From positions 13,338,233 to 13,402,232 of the forward strand of contig NC_037256.1 in the NCBI RefSeq assembly GCF_000002425.4: 64,000 nt of DNA, given 5' to 3'. Source of the stretch: Physcomitrium patens (Eukaryota > Streptophyta > Bryopsida > Funariales > Funariaceae). Both the position numbers and the translations under genes were made by a program. Shown here piece by piece: positions 12,736-25,080 of the stretch (position 1 is its first letter; each line of letters opens with the position of its first letter). The notes beneath the pieces were generated by a model, which saw nothing but the letters and a program-made list of their open reading frames with translations, did no database searches and was not told the DNA's origin.

Positions 12736-13823
12736 TATAGATATAACTCCAAGGCCATGTCACGTCCCCCTGATTCTCCCTCTCCCTTCGTGCATCGCGT
12801 CCCCAGGCATGGGGACTGTGCGTAATTCCAGGATGCAAACCCCGTTTGACTCCCTCTTTGCCCTTGCTTGCGAGTTGGATGGATGGATGGGTGGATGATA
12901 TTAGGTTGCCTTGCTTTCCTTCTCCGTGCAGCATATGGAATTTTGGTGTTGGTTTTTAAAGTATTTATTCCGACCATAGTGTTTTGAAAGCTTGGAATTA
13001 GTCTTGAATCTAATTCTTTTTTTTGAACTGGCAATTTCAGGGTGAAAATTTGCATGTTTATGAGTATGTCTACATACGAAAAAGACCAGGAAGATAAAGG
13101 ACCCAATTTTGTACCTCTTATTATTCTTTTTAAATATAAAATTACATATATCCTTGTAGACAAACAGCAACACTGCACCATTTCAACCTTCCAACGCTCA
13201 CTGGAATTTTTCAATTGAATAATGGACATCGAATCTTGATTGAACACCAGTGTTTGCTTTTTTACATACGAAACTATACCTCTATTTTTGCAACATTGGA
13301 CAATAAATATAGCAACTGGATAGGGAAATCAATATCACAAAATACAACAGTATATCCATTCAACTTTCTGGGTTAAGACAGGCCTTGGTTAAGGAATTTT
13401 CTCTTGGATCTTGAGCTACGCTTGACTCACACTGTTCTAATCAAAAGTATATTAATAAACCCTATTTTAAGCTTAATTCCCTCCCCAGCTCCCAAACATT
13501 TAATAAGTCCTATTTCAATCAAATCTCTCACACTTTGACACAAAAAGGTCCCAAAAGCTCATGAACGATCGCTGCTCACGCCATGATTGAAGCCATCTCA
13601 CCACGAGCCAGCCACAAGAATCTTTCAAAAAAAGAAAAAAAAAAGAAGCAGGGTTTACTCTACCAAAAAATTAAATCGAAACCAAGAGACGGATTTTTGT
13701 CAACGGTGTCCTTTGTGTGTCGTGAGGAGACCAATAGAGCGGCGAAGCAACTCCATCGGACACCGAGTTAGAGTCCAAGTAGGCAGACGGGAGTGACAAA
13801 GTGGACAACGGCCACCTGGATCT
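12736..13823. other. divergent intergenic promoter region
   Basis: Non-coding DNA between two oppositely directed TATA boxes. It has a short TGGA repeat (about 12877–12896) and A-rich stretches. The open frames on both strands are shadows with no family match. Confidence 0.5.
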
Positions 13824-13904
13824 CCACGTGGATCCGCCACGATCACTGGCACGTGTATCTCTCCCGCCACGGAGAAAGGCTAAAGGAGTGGTATCTATAT
13901 AAGG
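13824..13904 (+). promoter_or_regulatory. G-box pair plus TATA box, rightward promoter
   Basis: CCACGTGG at 13824–13831 and CACGTG at 13850–13855 lie 40–70 bases upstream of CTATATAAGG at 13895–13904. This spacing is typical of a plant promoter, with a start expected near 13925–13935. A donor-like CAG|GTATGG lies at 13979. G-boxes bind bZIP and bHLH factors, often in light or ABA responses. No coding sequence I recognise follows. Confidence 0.6.
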
Positions 13905-14341
13905 GGGGGCTCTGCAACGATCATGTGATGCTTTCCCGCGTGTCCGTGCTGGATTCCCGGACAAATTTAAATTCACCAGGTATGGCGTTGGCGTCAGATT
14001 AGCGGAGGTGGCACTAAATTTGGCTGGGCTCTATCATTTCGCAAGGCCGTTCTTGCTGAAGCCACTCAGACAGAGCACATCAAAAAGGCAAAAAAACCCA
14101 CACGACAAATTACGGTGACCCTGCTGGTAATTAGTAAGTGGGGTAACCTCGATTGCAACTAATTACAACTAATTAAAATTAAAGTGCAAGTTCCTTGAAA
14201 TTTGAAACTTCTTCTCTATGTCAATGTTTAGTCTAAAAGATAAATTCACAACATAAAGATAAATAATAAGAACCCAAACGTGTTTGTTATAAACACCAAC
14301 TACTGGTATTTATTATTACGATAAATAGATAAATAAATGTG

Positions 14342-14396
<55 letters not shown>

Positions 14397-14884
14397 CATT
14401 AAGGATTTGAATTTTTTTGGTTACATGAATATTACATCTACTTAATAAATATTAAGCCAGAAAAAGAAAAACTAAGTATGAAGGAGGTGTTAAAAGTCAA
14501 AATGACTCATAAAATTATTGCTTTCAGTTACATGGAGATCCAAAGAACAAGTTTTTCAAATTATATAAACACAATTATAAATGGAGAATATTTTAAAATG
14601 TAAAGGCTAATATGAATTGGATATGTTTATTCAACAAAAAAGACATTAAAATTATCATACTGAGTGGTATAACAAACATATTAAAGCTTTTTTTGTTTCT
14701 TCTTAAATATTCTGGAAAGTTATTTATTCTAAGCATAGGTCATTCCTTTCAAGGTCACAAACCAAGAATCAAAAGCATTTTATATTAAAACATCATTTCT
14801 TGTTTTAAAAAAAAATTTGTGTGACTAAAGCTATAGAGACTAAGGAGTAAAGAGCCACCAAGCAAAAATAAAAATTTGTTATGG
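13905..14884. other. possible first exon of an unknown transcript, then AT-rich DNA
   Basis: The first 75 bases or so could be the first exon behind the promoter: an ATG at about 13928 opens only a 25-codon frame. The rest is AT-rich with one compound microsatellite and no recognisable coding exon. Confidence 0.35.
14342..14394. repeat. (TA)n(TG)n compound microsatellite
   Basis: About 12 TA units run straight into about 14 TG units. Confidence 0.95.
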
Positions 14885-14985
14885 GAATAAGCACCTCTAT
14901 TGCTTCAAGGGTTCAAACCTTAGACCTCATATAACTTGTTGGATTACTCAACCAAGCGCACCAACCTCTCTAATCGGTGTCAATT
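14885..14985 (-). mobile_element. tRNA-related SINE-like segment
   Basis: On the minus strand an A-box-like TGGTGCGCTTGGTTGAGTA (14945–14963) is followed about 25 bases on by a B-box-like GGTTTGAACCC (14909–14919), the order and approximate spacing of a tRNA-type RNA polymerase III promoter. The segment does not fold into a clean tRNA, so a tRNA-derived SINE head is more likely than a tRNA gene. The 3' end and target duplications were not found. Confidence 0.4.
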
Positions 14986-15154
14986 ATTGCCAATTTTGCA
15001 CTATTTGTACTAAAATAGATTTTTGCTTGGTTTCCGGCCCAAGCGCAATATGCAAACAATTCTATAGGCAAATCCCTTAGTAAATGGTTGTGGATGCAAT
15101 CTTGTAGTGCAATATTCATCTATAGTGCCAATGTAGAATATGCCCTATGGTGGT

Positions 15155-15180
15155 GAGCAACCATAGGGTTGAAACCATAA
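15155..15180. repeat. 9-bp perfect inverted repeat (hairpin)
   Basis: CCCTATGGT and ACCATAGGG are separated by an 8-base loop. It is isolated and not next to any gene; function unknown. Confidence 0.7.
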
Positions 15181-16302
15181 AAAGAAGATGATCCAAAATT
15201 AATGTAATTCACACATGAAAGTTGAATTTCAAGGTTGAGTAAGGATGGGTTGTGTGGTTGAGCTAAAAATGGGTTTAAAAATAAATTTTGAGTACTTGTA
15301 GACTTGAATGGATGATTTTAATAGATCTATGGAATTAGATATTTTGGAGTTTTTTAATGAGTATTTATTAGTAGTAGACACTTCTACAGATTAAATGCTT
15401 TGAATTAGCACTAATTTATCTACTTTCTAGATAAGCTTTTTTGGTCTAGCTTAATTTTTACTCTCAATGTTCCTATGGAGAATGGGTATATATCTATATA
15501 TATACATATTCCCAAATTTTCAAGGTATTTTGAGGATGAAAGTAATGAACATGTTTTTCAAAGTTTTATTTTTCTTTTTCTGTTTCTTTTTTAAAAAATA
15601 AATAAATTTAAAGATATGCTTAGGAATGTGCTGTAATCATTTATTTATTTTTAATCCTCAACACTCACAATGGATTTGAAGTTTTGTAACTTTTGTTCTA
15701 AATTGATAACCACCTTTAGAACACAGAATCAACATTAGGTTTATAAAAGAAGAAAACAATTTTTAAATCTGGAACGGCACTATTATGTAATATCTGATTT
15801 ACTGCCACCAATTTATAGTGACATGTATCTGGTGCAATGCTACAAATATAAGAAGTTTCTTCAAGAATTTACGAATACGTACAAAAAATTGAACTACACC
15901 TTAAGATTTTTTATTTTATTTTATTTTATTATAAATACATTAAATGTGATTAAGGTAAAGGTGTGGCACAACATGGTTCTCTATTGGATGACAAACTTTT
16001 ACAATGTGACTAATTTAATGGTCTTTTGACACATGAAGCATTAATATCATTAATATTTCAACCTATTTAATAAAACATTCTTCCGGAAGACAAGGAATAC
16101 CAATAAATTGGCCAAATTGTACTTTTATTTAATAAAAAAATGTACTATTATTTATTATTTAAAAGCATGTAAAAACATAATTTGCCTAGGGTGGGTTTAA
16201 TACCAACCATAAACAGATATAACCATACAAGTTACATTAAAGATAAAATATTCATAATAAGATTTTTGACAGTATTTTGTACGACTATTCTCACAAGAAT
16301 GC

Positions 16303-16330
16303 TATATATATATATATATATATATATATA
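16303..16330. repeat. (TA)n microsatellite
   Basis: Pure TA dinucleotide run in intergenic DNA. Confidence 0.9.
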
Positions 16331-16993
16331 GGCATTACAAAATATTAATTTATTTCAAAATTTAACAACAATAAGTTCCATGTGGAGGAGACCCACAACA
16401 CAAAACAACACACAGCAAAAGAGCCACAATATGCAGACAAGCACAGAAGGGCAAAGTGAGTAATAGCTGCATATAATAATATACATTAAAGAAAAAAAGC
16501 CCAAGTCATTCATTAAGTAACAGATATTTTAACATAAAATATTAAATTTGTTAGATAGGAAGTTTGAGTGGGCCTTGATTCTCACCATAATGCCTTAAGA
16601 GTCTTTTTATTTATGTTGTAACGGATAATATTCATGTAATCATTCTGACATATGTGAATGGTATTGATTTTATTATTATGATCATGATTATGATTATTTG
16701 TTTTGTGATTTTTATTAAAAGGAAGTTTTAAGAAAAGTCAATGTTTGTGTCAGAATAGGTGTGATTGCTTTCATTGTTTCTTCTGGGGTGCATAGAAAAG
16801 TGAGAGATTTGGTTTTAATTAATTTTGTAAATATGTAAAACAAAATTCTATCAGAGGATTCAATTATGAAGCTGAGCAGTTTGGTGGAATGAAATCACTA
16901 TGATGGGCTTTTTTGTGTTCTTTCACAGAGTTCTGTAGAAAAGGGATACAAACAACAAATAACAAACAAACAAACCACAAAAAAACAAAACTA

Positions 16994-16995
<2 letters not shown>

Positions 16996-17024
<29 letters not shown>
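16996..17024. repeat. (TC)n microsatellite
   Basis: Pure TC run of about 14 units. Confidence 0.9.
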
Positions 17025-18988
17025 CCATGTTTCACTATGTTCATTACATTGAGTGGGAGATACAATCACAACCTAAAACTCCCTCTGACACTGAGTTTTG
17101 GGCTATTCACTCATTCATTTGACCATTCATGATGATAATTATGACGATGATGATGTTATATATATATATATATATATATATAGTTTTTATTTATTTGCAC
17201 AAGGCCATCAGGCTACTATCTTTTACTGTACCAGGGTCTCTATACCATTTAAATGAAGGGACTTTCTTGTGTGATGAAAAATACATTGAAAATCCTGATC
17301 AAGATAAGTCTGCCTCGGAGTTAATAAATTTATTTATTTTTCATACAAAAAATAATACAAGGGAAGTGGTTTATTTTTAAACTTCTTTCTTCCACCGAAG
17401 AAAACACTATCAAAATCACGCAATGAATTAAGTTCCCCTCTCTCATTTCTCGCTGTATCGACCACTTGATGGACACACATGGTTTCTGGTTTTTAATTCA
17501 AGTGAGAAAACAGGCCCACGTCAAAGCCATGCTGCTGGAGTCAAGTATAACTACAATAATAGATATTATTATCACCACATAAGCTTTCGTTTTTTAAAAT
17601 TTACTTTCAAAAGAGAGTTTGAAACCTGGTTTGGGGTAACATTGCAAACCAATCACTTTTAATGTTTCATGTCAATTTCACTATTATATATTTATATTTA
17701 CATCAATCAGGTGATCAATCCACAAAGGCAAGGGACTGAGACTGGCCATGAAACCCAGACTCTGTCTGTCTGTCTGTTTGTCTGAGTAACTGACGGACTG
17801 ACTGAGTTTATTTATTTGCAGAGCCAGGGCAGTTAAAACTAAAGGAGAGGGTTCATTTATCACCGACGTCAGCTGCGTCTCCTATTCCATACCGGACAGA
17901 CACATAAATGGGTCCATTTTTATTTTTGTTTTTGTTTTTCTTCTATTTTTTTTTTCATGTATGATGATGTGCTCAAATTTGATTTTTATCTGTATTTTGT
18001 ATATTTATTTGAATATAATGATTGAGTCTTTTTACTTTTATTGTCATTCTTTTATGTTTTTTGTTGGTTGGTTGGGTGATGCTATGCTGCATTGATCACT
18101 AGTTGTTTGGTATTGTGGACACCAGATTTGCCTGTAAAATAACTGGCATCTGCATGCAGCTCATGGAATTGCCAGCTCTCATGTTTGCATGTGCTGTGAT
18201 TGTGCTGGATATATATATATATATATGTATTATCTGATTTAACCCGTTTTATTTTTTAATTATTCATAATTAAATAATGTGTAAAAGTTAGATAGTTGTT
18301 TAACTGCCACCTGTTGTTTGTTAAGGTTATTCCTATCCCAGTGTTTTTGGTTTATTATTTTTATTATGTGATTATCAATTTTTCACCATTTTTTATAGGT
18401 AAAAGCTACAAGACATTTGAACTTCAAATATTATTGAGAAGGAATCACAAAAATTGGAAAATTGTATTTAAAGTGTACCGTGAAATTTCTCCTTGCTAAT
18501 TTACCAAAATGAGACTATTGAAATGAATGTTAACATTTTGATAAAAATAAATAGAAATAAAGATCTGAATGTTTATACATATGTCTATTGCTTGGTATGG
18601 AGCAATATTTTATGAAATTGGCATAAGAGATAATATTATAGTAAACTTTCAAATTTTATGCATGATAGTATGCAGAGGAAATCCTATTGGTTCTAAAAAT
18701 CCCTCAATATGGCAACTCTTTCAACAAAGCTCAAGAATGGCAACCTTAGAACAAATATATTTTATATTTATAGCTTAGGGCAAGCTTGCTTAGGTTCTAA
18801 GTTTGAAATATGTTTAACAAACAACTGAGAAATAGAATGAATGTCAACTGACACAAATTGGTGAGTGTACATGAGTTGCAAACCTAGTTTTTGCTATATT
18901 TTGAAAGATTTGGAACAAGGATTGTGCTATTTAGTAGAAATAACAATTAATACTTGAATTCTATGCTTACATAGCTAATATTTCAAAA

Positions 18989-18989
<1 letters not shown>

Positions 18990-19022
<33 letters not shown>
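18990..19022. repeat. (AT)n microsatellite
   Basis: Pure AT run, followed by short ACAT repeats. Confidence 0.9.
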
Positions 19023-19029
<7 letters not shown>

Positions 19030-19426
19030 TACATACATACATTATGTTTTATACCACATGGTTGCCGCTATCAATATACCCAAGTGAAAGAGAAGAAAGA
19101 AAATGTGAGAGAGTGGGGCAAGAATATGGATGATCAATGTAATGGACAAAGCATCACATTGACTTCATGGGACCAGGCGGAGATTGAGATACGCACACAG
19201 ATGGGAGGGAGAGCATCAGGTAGGATTTTACAGAAAGGGGGTCCACATCAGCAGGTGAAGCACTTGGATACTCGCATACAAACACACACAACACAACACA
19301 AGTATACAAAAACAATACAATATCAAAGCAAAACAAAGCATCACACATGAACCTCTCATTGGGTATGATGTTGCTCTGCCTTTGCAAAGAGCAGCAGCAG
19401 CAGGGTGTGAAAAAAGTTCTGCAGTA

Positions 19427-19495
19427 GCTGATGTGGCATATGGGCTGCTGCTGATGTGGCATATGGGCTGCTGCTGATGTGGCATATGGGCTGCT
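19427..19495. repeat. 23-bp minisatellite, 3 copies
   Basis: Three back-to-back identical 23-base units (beginning GCTGATGTGGCATATGGGC), at 19427, 19450 and 19473. Confidence 0.95.
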
Positions 19496-20613
19496 GACAT
19501 ATTCATGCTACAGCTGAGCCAGGCAGGCATAAGCTGGTGGCTGCCTATTCTCACATTTCGGCCTCCTTATCCTGATAATGTTGATCATTCTGTGCACGAA
19601 TAAGGTGAGACATTACTTTTTTCTTTTTTCATGTATAATAAAGTACATGGATCTCTTTTTTTTCTTTTTCTTTTTCTTTTTTTTCTTTTTTTTTTTCCAG
19701 CCTTTTGACACAAGAAATTTAGGTTAGAATTCAAAGTTTAACATTGTAGCCATATGGACATGAAAATATTAACCATGTATTGTCAATGTTTGTTAGACAT
19801 GACCTAAGGTGTATCCAATTTCCTACTAGAAACAATACATTTTTAATGCTTTTTTGTTTTTATTTTTTGCAAATTCTGGAGTACAGTAGATTGAAAAATT
19901 ACTAGCATCTAAAAGTTGAACTGTCAAAGTACTTGGGTATAAAATAAGACCACACATTAAACAAAGAGCCAACCAAAAGTTAGATACCATTGAATTAACA
20001 TTGCATTATATGTAAATACTCATTTAATTTATTTCAAATCATAAATAAATATAATTTTGGTATTTTTCTTGGAACTGATTTTCATCACAACTAATTGCAA
20101 GTAGCCTTAATTGCAATCAAGTAACCCATACAAATAGGCACATTGTACCATGCTAAAACTCTTATATGAATTAAAGGCATTCAACAGTCAACATCAGAAA
20201 TTTATTTATTTATTAACTACCAAAACATGAACCCTGAATAAAAAGTGCGGTTTAAAAAGTAATTGTGTAAAATGACCATGAATATGTTTGATGTTTACTA
20301 AATACAGAACAGTTGATAATAACTTAATTTTCAGAAGGATGGAAAATTTGTAACTTATCATTAATTCTTTAATGAATACAAAGAAATAATCCATTTCTAA
20401 TTCAACCATAGGAATGAAATTTGATGTCCTTGAATATAGACCAAGCAATGACAAAACAACAACCTTAACTAAACTCAATGTATCATGAGTATGAGTAAAA
20501 TTTCTTTATTTTTGACAACACTTCTTGCAACTCCTGAATCCTTTATTGTTATTATTTTTTGGTCTGCTGGACAATACTTTCATGATATATAAAAGAAGAA
20601 GAAGAAGTTGAAA

Positions 20614-20645
<32 letters not shown>

Positions 20646-21186
20646 GGGGGGATTCACATCACAATGTTATTATGACAAAAAGGGGGGGTCTAAACAAGAC
20701 AGAATATGGATGGAATTATGTGGAGTGTCTGAGGTGCTCACTTGGGCTACTCATAATACTCACTCACTTTCTTACTTATACCCACCCCACAGTGACTCAC
20801 TCCCATGACCCAGTGTATTTGATCATCACCCATGGCTGGCCCCATTGTGAAGAACATTTTGTCAATCATCAATAGTGAGGTCAGAGGCCCATTCTGAGGC
20901 CCCAAAACACACAGCTGAAGAGAAGATTATGCACTCCCTCCAAAGCACACACACTCACTCACTCACTCACTTACACATACAAACACACACATACAACTGG
21001 GTGGTACCCATCAGGGAGAATCAGCACAGAGAATCCACAACTATTGCAATGGCATAGCATAACAGCAACGGTACTCCTTCACTCCCAGCTCATTCCTCCT
21101 CCACTTTGCAAGTCAGCACTCAAAAATTGCACCCCCCCCCTCAAGCCCTAATACTAATACTACTGAGTGGGTGTCAGTGTCATCCA

Positions 21187-21815
21187 AAACCCTAATTTTT
21201 CACTTGGTGGGAGAATCCATGAACAATCCAAAACCCTATTTTATTTTTTGCTTTCAGGGGCTTTGGAGCAAATCCCTAAACCCCAACAATTGTAATGTGG
21301 AGTGGATGTTTGAGCCATTTCAAAACCCTGATCTTCAAGTGGGTCTTCTCTGTTTTTGGTTTGTTGGGGGTGGGGGGGGGGTCTGAGTGGCATTGGAATC
21401 ATTGAAGCCCTTCTTCTCTGCAATGTGGAGCTTCAGTGCAGGGAGCCTTGCAGTGGAGCATTATTAGGGTTAGGTGTGTGGCAGAACATCAAAACAAAAA
21501 CAAATGAAAACAAAAAAAAGTAAAAAGTAGAAGTAAAAGTACCTTGTCGTTCAGTGGAGGGGAAGTACTGAAGGAGGGAGAGCCACAGAGCAGTTACCCA
21601 TTCTTCACAACTGGACCCAAAAAGCAAGTCCTCCCCTTGCGACACATGGACCCATACAGCTGGCAGTGGATGATTGGTGCCAGCCTGGCAAATCCTGGAA
21701 CGTGCATTCCTCCCCCAATTGGATTGCTCAGCTGAAGACCCTGTAATACCCGCCTTGGTGGAGTGAACGGGTATCTCATTGGTCTCACTGTGAAGGAAAT
21801 TGGTGATTAGGGTTT
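21187..21815. promoter_or_regulatory. telo-box cluster
   Basis: AAACCCTAA occurs on the + strand at 21187–21195 and on the minus strand at 21807–21815; a one-base variant is on the minus strand at 21464–21472. Telo-boxes are known promoter or leader elements of plant growth and translation-related genes. Nearby partial copies (AAACCCTAT, CCCTAAACCCC) suggest a motif-rich regulatory stretch. Confidence 0.45.
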
Positions 21816-21950
21816 TGGTGTGTTTTGAAATGGGTGCCTCACAATCTTTCCTCCCACCATGTTGAGAATATTAAAAAGGGCTCATATTCATCATATTTTG
21901 TAGCTCCTTTGATTGTTGAGATTAATCACATTCTTCTTCTTAAAGAACGT

Positions 21951-24900
21951 GATTAGATGTGCATGAAGAGGTGCATCAAGTGTTGTCTACCTTAAATGAA
22001 AATGGATCACCTACCACCACAACTTTGCTTTGCATAGAGATAAGATCTACAGTCTCTCCACTACTGTCAAGAACTTTTTTGGAAAAACAATGCATGGCTT
22101 TGTATCGTTTTTGCTTGATAACAATTTGTGATAGAAATGTTTTTCATTCATTTTCAATTCATTCATTGTTGTTGGTGCACCTGTTATTTTTTTACTTTTT
22201 TTTGTTTTTTTATAATTGTTTTTACATAAATTATAATTAACAAAGTAATCTGTAGGTTTGGCATTGCAGATAATTCACAAGATATTTTGTTTACTCCAGT
22301 TTTAAACATGCATTACACTCTTTAACTTCTCTCTTGCTGACACAAGCTACATTAAAAACACATACCAAGTAAGTGCAAAATTGTTGCTTCATTACTTGTG
22401 GTTGGAATTGGCAATGTCATTGAGGGGAACACTAACAACTCAAATTTAATTGATCCTTGAAGTATTGTTGCTCTTGATAATAGCAATGGATGGGAGCTTT
22501 TGTTGGTTTGTTTTGTTTTGTTTTGTTTTTGTTTTTATTTTTTAAATTGTCTTTACAATGACCATTGCATACTGCAAATCATCTTTCCTTACATTGTTGG
22601 TTTAGGGTTTAGCCTTGACATGTATCATAGTATAAACGCTTCATTTTGTCTCTCTAAACAAAAGTTAAATCATGTCTCTTTTCCAATTATGATTCATATT
22701 TAGAAAAAAATGTCTTTTAGCAAAATTCCTCCTTGTTTTGCAAGAAGACTCTCCCCTCATACTCCAATCACACCAAAACATAACTTCAAAGTTTTGCTAA
22801 TTCCAAAGGATTTACCCACATCAACACTCAAGGAAGTTTTCTAATCTTCTACCCCACACACACCCATTTTTCACTCTCACTTTGATTCTATTTCAATCTC
22901 ATTGTCTAATTTTTAATTCCAATCCTGCTTAGCCTTTGCATAGGTTCTTTCTTTGAAAGTAAAATATTCTTCTTCCTTCCTCTACATTTTTTAAAAATAA
23001 AAATAAATCTGGATATTATTCATTTCTACTATTATTATTTTTCACGATAGAGCATAGAATTACCTTAAAGATCCTGTCAAATCCTGTAAATATGTTTTTG
23101 ATATTAGAGCATTGCCACCAATGCAAATGGCCAATGGGTGGATGTTGCCACAATACACTGTTGGGAAAAGTGTCCATTTTGTGAGGGACAAGTTCCAAAA
23201 CTTGTATTCTTCAATCTTTTTAGTTATTAGTTTTAATTTTTATTAATTTAAATATTATGTATTGTATTTTATTATTGAAAAGAAGCCCATGGAACTATAC
23301 CTATATATATATATATATTTGAACCATTAAAGTTATCAAGTTAGAGAAAAATCCCTCAAACTTTTTAAAATATCTTCATTATTCAAGATAATAATTGTAA
23401 TGATAACATTGCTCAAGTCTTTGGTAAAATTATCTCATTAGACTTTATTTTTATTTAGTTGCTTATTTTTCTTGTATACTTGAAAGCAACATTTAATTGC
23501 TTCTACATTCTTAAAAAGATAAAGTATAGAGATCTTTGCACCTTTATCTTTTTATTATTATTATTATTATTATTATTTTATGCATCTGGTAACTAATCCA
23601 AATAAAATACCATGTAACAAAGTCTTAAAAGTTAAATTTATTGATGATTTGATAAATATTTTTATTAGATCAATTTTTAGGCATTAAATTTTAATATACA
23701 ATTCATATTTTGAAGAAAATAAAACTCTTTAATTCTTTTGGTAGACTAAAATATAACAAAGCTTAATTGTAAAACTTTCTTGAAATATGAAACAGATATA
23801 TCACTAACAAAATTTATAACTTGATAATATATATAGAATAAACTCAAAATAATTACTAAATATAGTAAATATCATATCTCTTATTTTTAATTATTATGAA
23901 TTAGTAAGATTTTTCAAATAAGAAAAACACCTACTTCTTTAATTACCTTTTAAATATTCTTTAATCTAAAATTCTTCTATTTTCTTATTTAATCATTATA
24001 TATACAAATATAATATGCTTAATTTATAACTTAAGTAAATGGATATTTTATAAATTATGTAAGGAATATTAGCTTAAGAATATAAATTTACAACCCATGA
24101 ACAACCATTGTTCTGACAAATATCAATAAATAAGCAAGAAATATTAGTTAAAGAGTATTAAATAAGTGGGGTTCATCTATAAAAAAATTTAATCTACTTT
24201 TTGGAAAGTTTTTTCAAACTAGGAGTTCATAGATTTAGACTTTTATTACTCTCAGAAATATTTCAGAAATATTTCTTGATAACATACTTCTTGTATTACT
24301 ATCTCAAATCTTGTATTGGCTTTTATAAAAATAAGAGTCTAAAATCTAAAACCAAGTAGAATTTGATTGTGTTTATTTCTATGCTCATTTTTTTTTTTTT
24401 TTTTTTTTTTTGAATTGATTCTCTCAATATATTCAGAAATAAATCATAAAACTTAAAATAATATATATTTTTTTATTTTATTTCTAAAATATGTAAAATA
24501 TTAGAATTTTCTTACCAAGGCTTTAAAAAAATATTTATCTAAAAATATCAATCATAGATTACAAAACCATAAAATCCATTATTTATTATTTAATTACAAT
24601 TCAATAATTTTTTTAATAATATATTTTAAAATCCATCAATTATATTTTTGAAAATATGTATATGTATTTCAAATTAATCAAGTCCATAGTTAGAAGTATT
24701 AAGGACACAAAAATAATAAACAAGTAGAATAGAAGTGTGAAAGAAATACTATATAATATAAAAAAATAAGATTAAAAATAAGACTAGAAAAAAATAACAT
24801 TAAATATCTCTAAATTGAATATTAATGAGATCTTTAAAATAACATATCTTATATATTGTTTTTATAATTTAATTAGTAGGCTTTAGAAAAGCTTTTTTAG

Positions 24901-25080
24901 AAACATTTGCATCACGTCTAAAATCAAAACATGCTTACACAACTTTTATTTTTATTTCAGTTAACTTCATTAGTATCCTATGTTTGGAGTCATACACAAT
25001 CGTTACAACACTTTTTCATTCAAACTTGTCTCAACAAAACCAACCCATTCACCAAACCACCGCTTGAGCAATAGAAATGG
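21951..25080. other. AT-rich intergenic DNA, no gene seen
   Basis: Only short, low-complexity frames. It has (TTA)n near 23554, a T run at about 24389–24411 and a few (TA)n tracts. No RNA gene recognised. Confidence 0.7.

Larger units (their letters stand above)
14986..19080. other. AT-rich intergenic DNA with microsatellites
   Basis: No coding sequence recognised. Simple repeats include (TA)n at 16303–16330 and about 17157–17182, (TC)n at 16996–17024 and (TA)n at 18990–19022. A short perfect inverted repeat lies near 15155. Confidence 0.7.
19081..21950. other. mixed-composition island without a recognised gene
   Basis: Composition is less AT-rich than both flanks, most clearly at 20650–21900. 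The open frames on both strands are short and match no family. It holds a 23-bp tandem repeat, a T run at 20618–20645, ACTC repeats near 20955 and three telo-box motifs. It could be the leader or promoter of a transcript whose coding part I cannot see, or a non-coding RNA locus. Confidence 0.4.

Noticed and set aside
12074-13247. Open frames of 84–181 codons on the minus strand (12074–12376, 12451–12705, 12702–13247)
   Set aside because: Overlapping frames in promoter/leader DNA, no domain, no codon bias I can see, and a TATA box runs through one of them.
14885-14985. Functional tRNA gene
   Set aside because: A- and B-box-like sequences are present but no acceptor stem or normal anticodon arm can be drawn.
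21544-21788. Possible exon on either strand near 21.5–21.8 kb, or a trans-acting siRNA precursor
   Set aside because: No recognised domain, and no miR390-like target sites or tasiRNA-like sequence found by eye.
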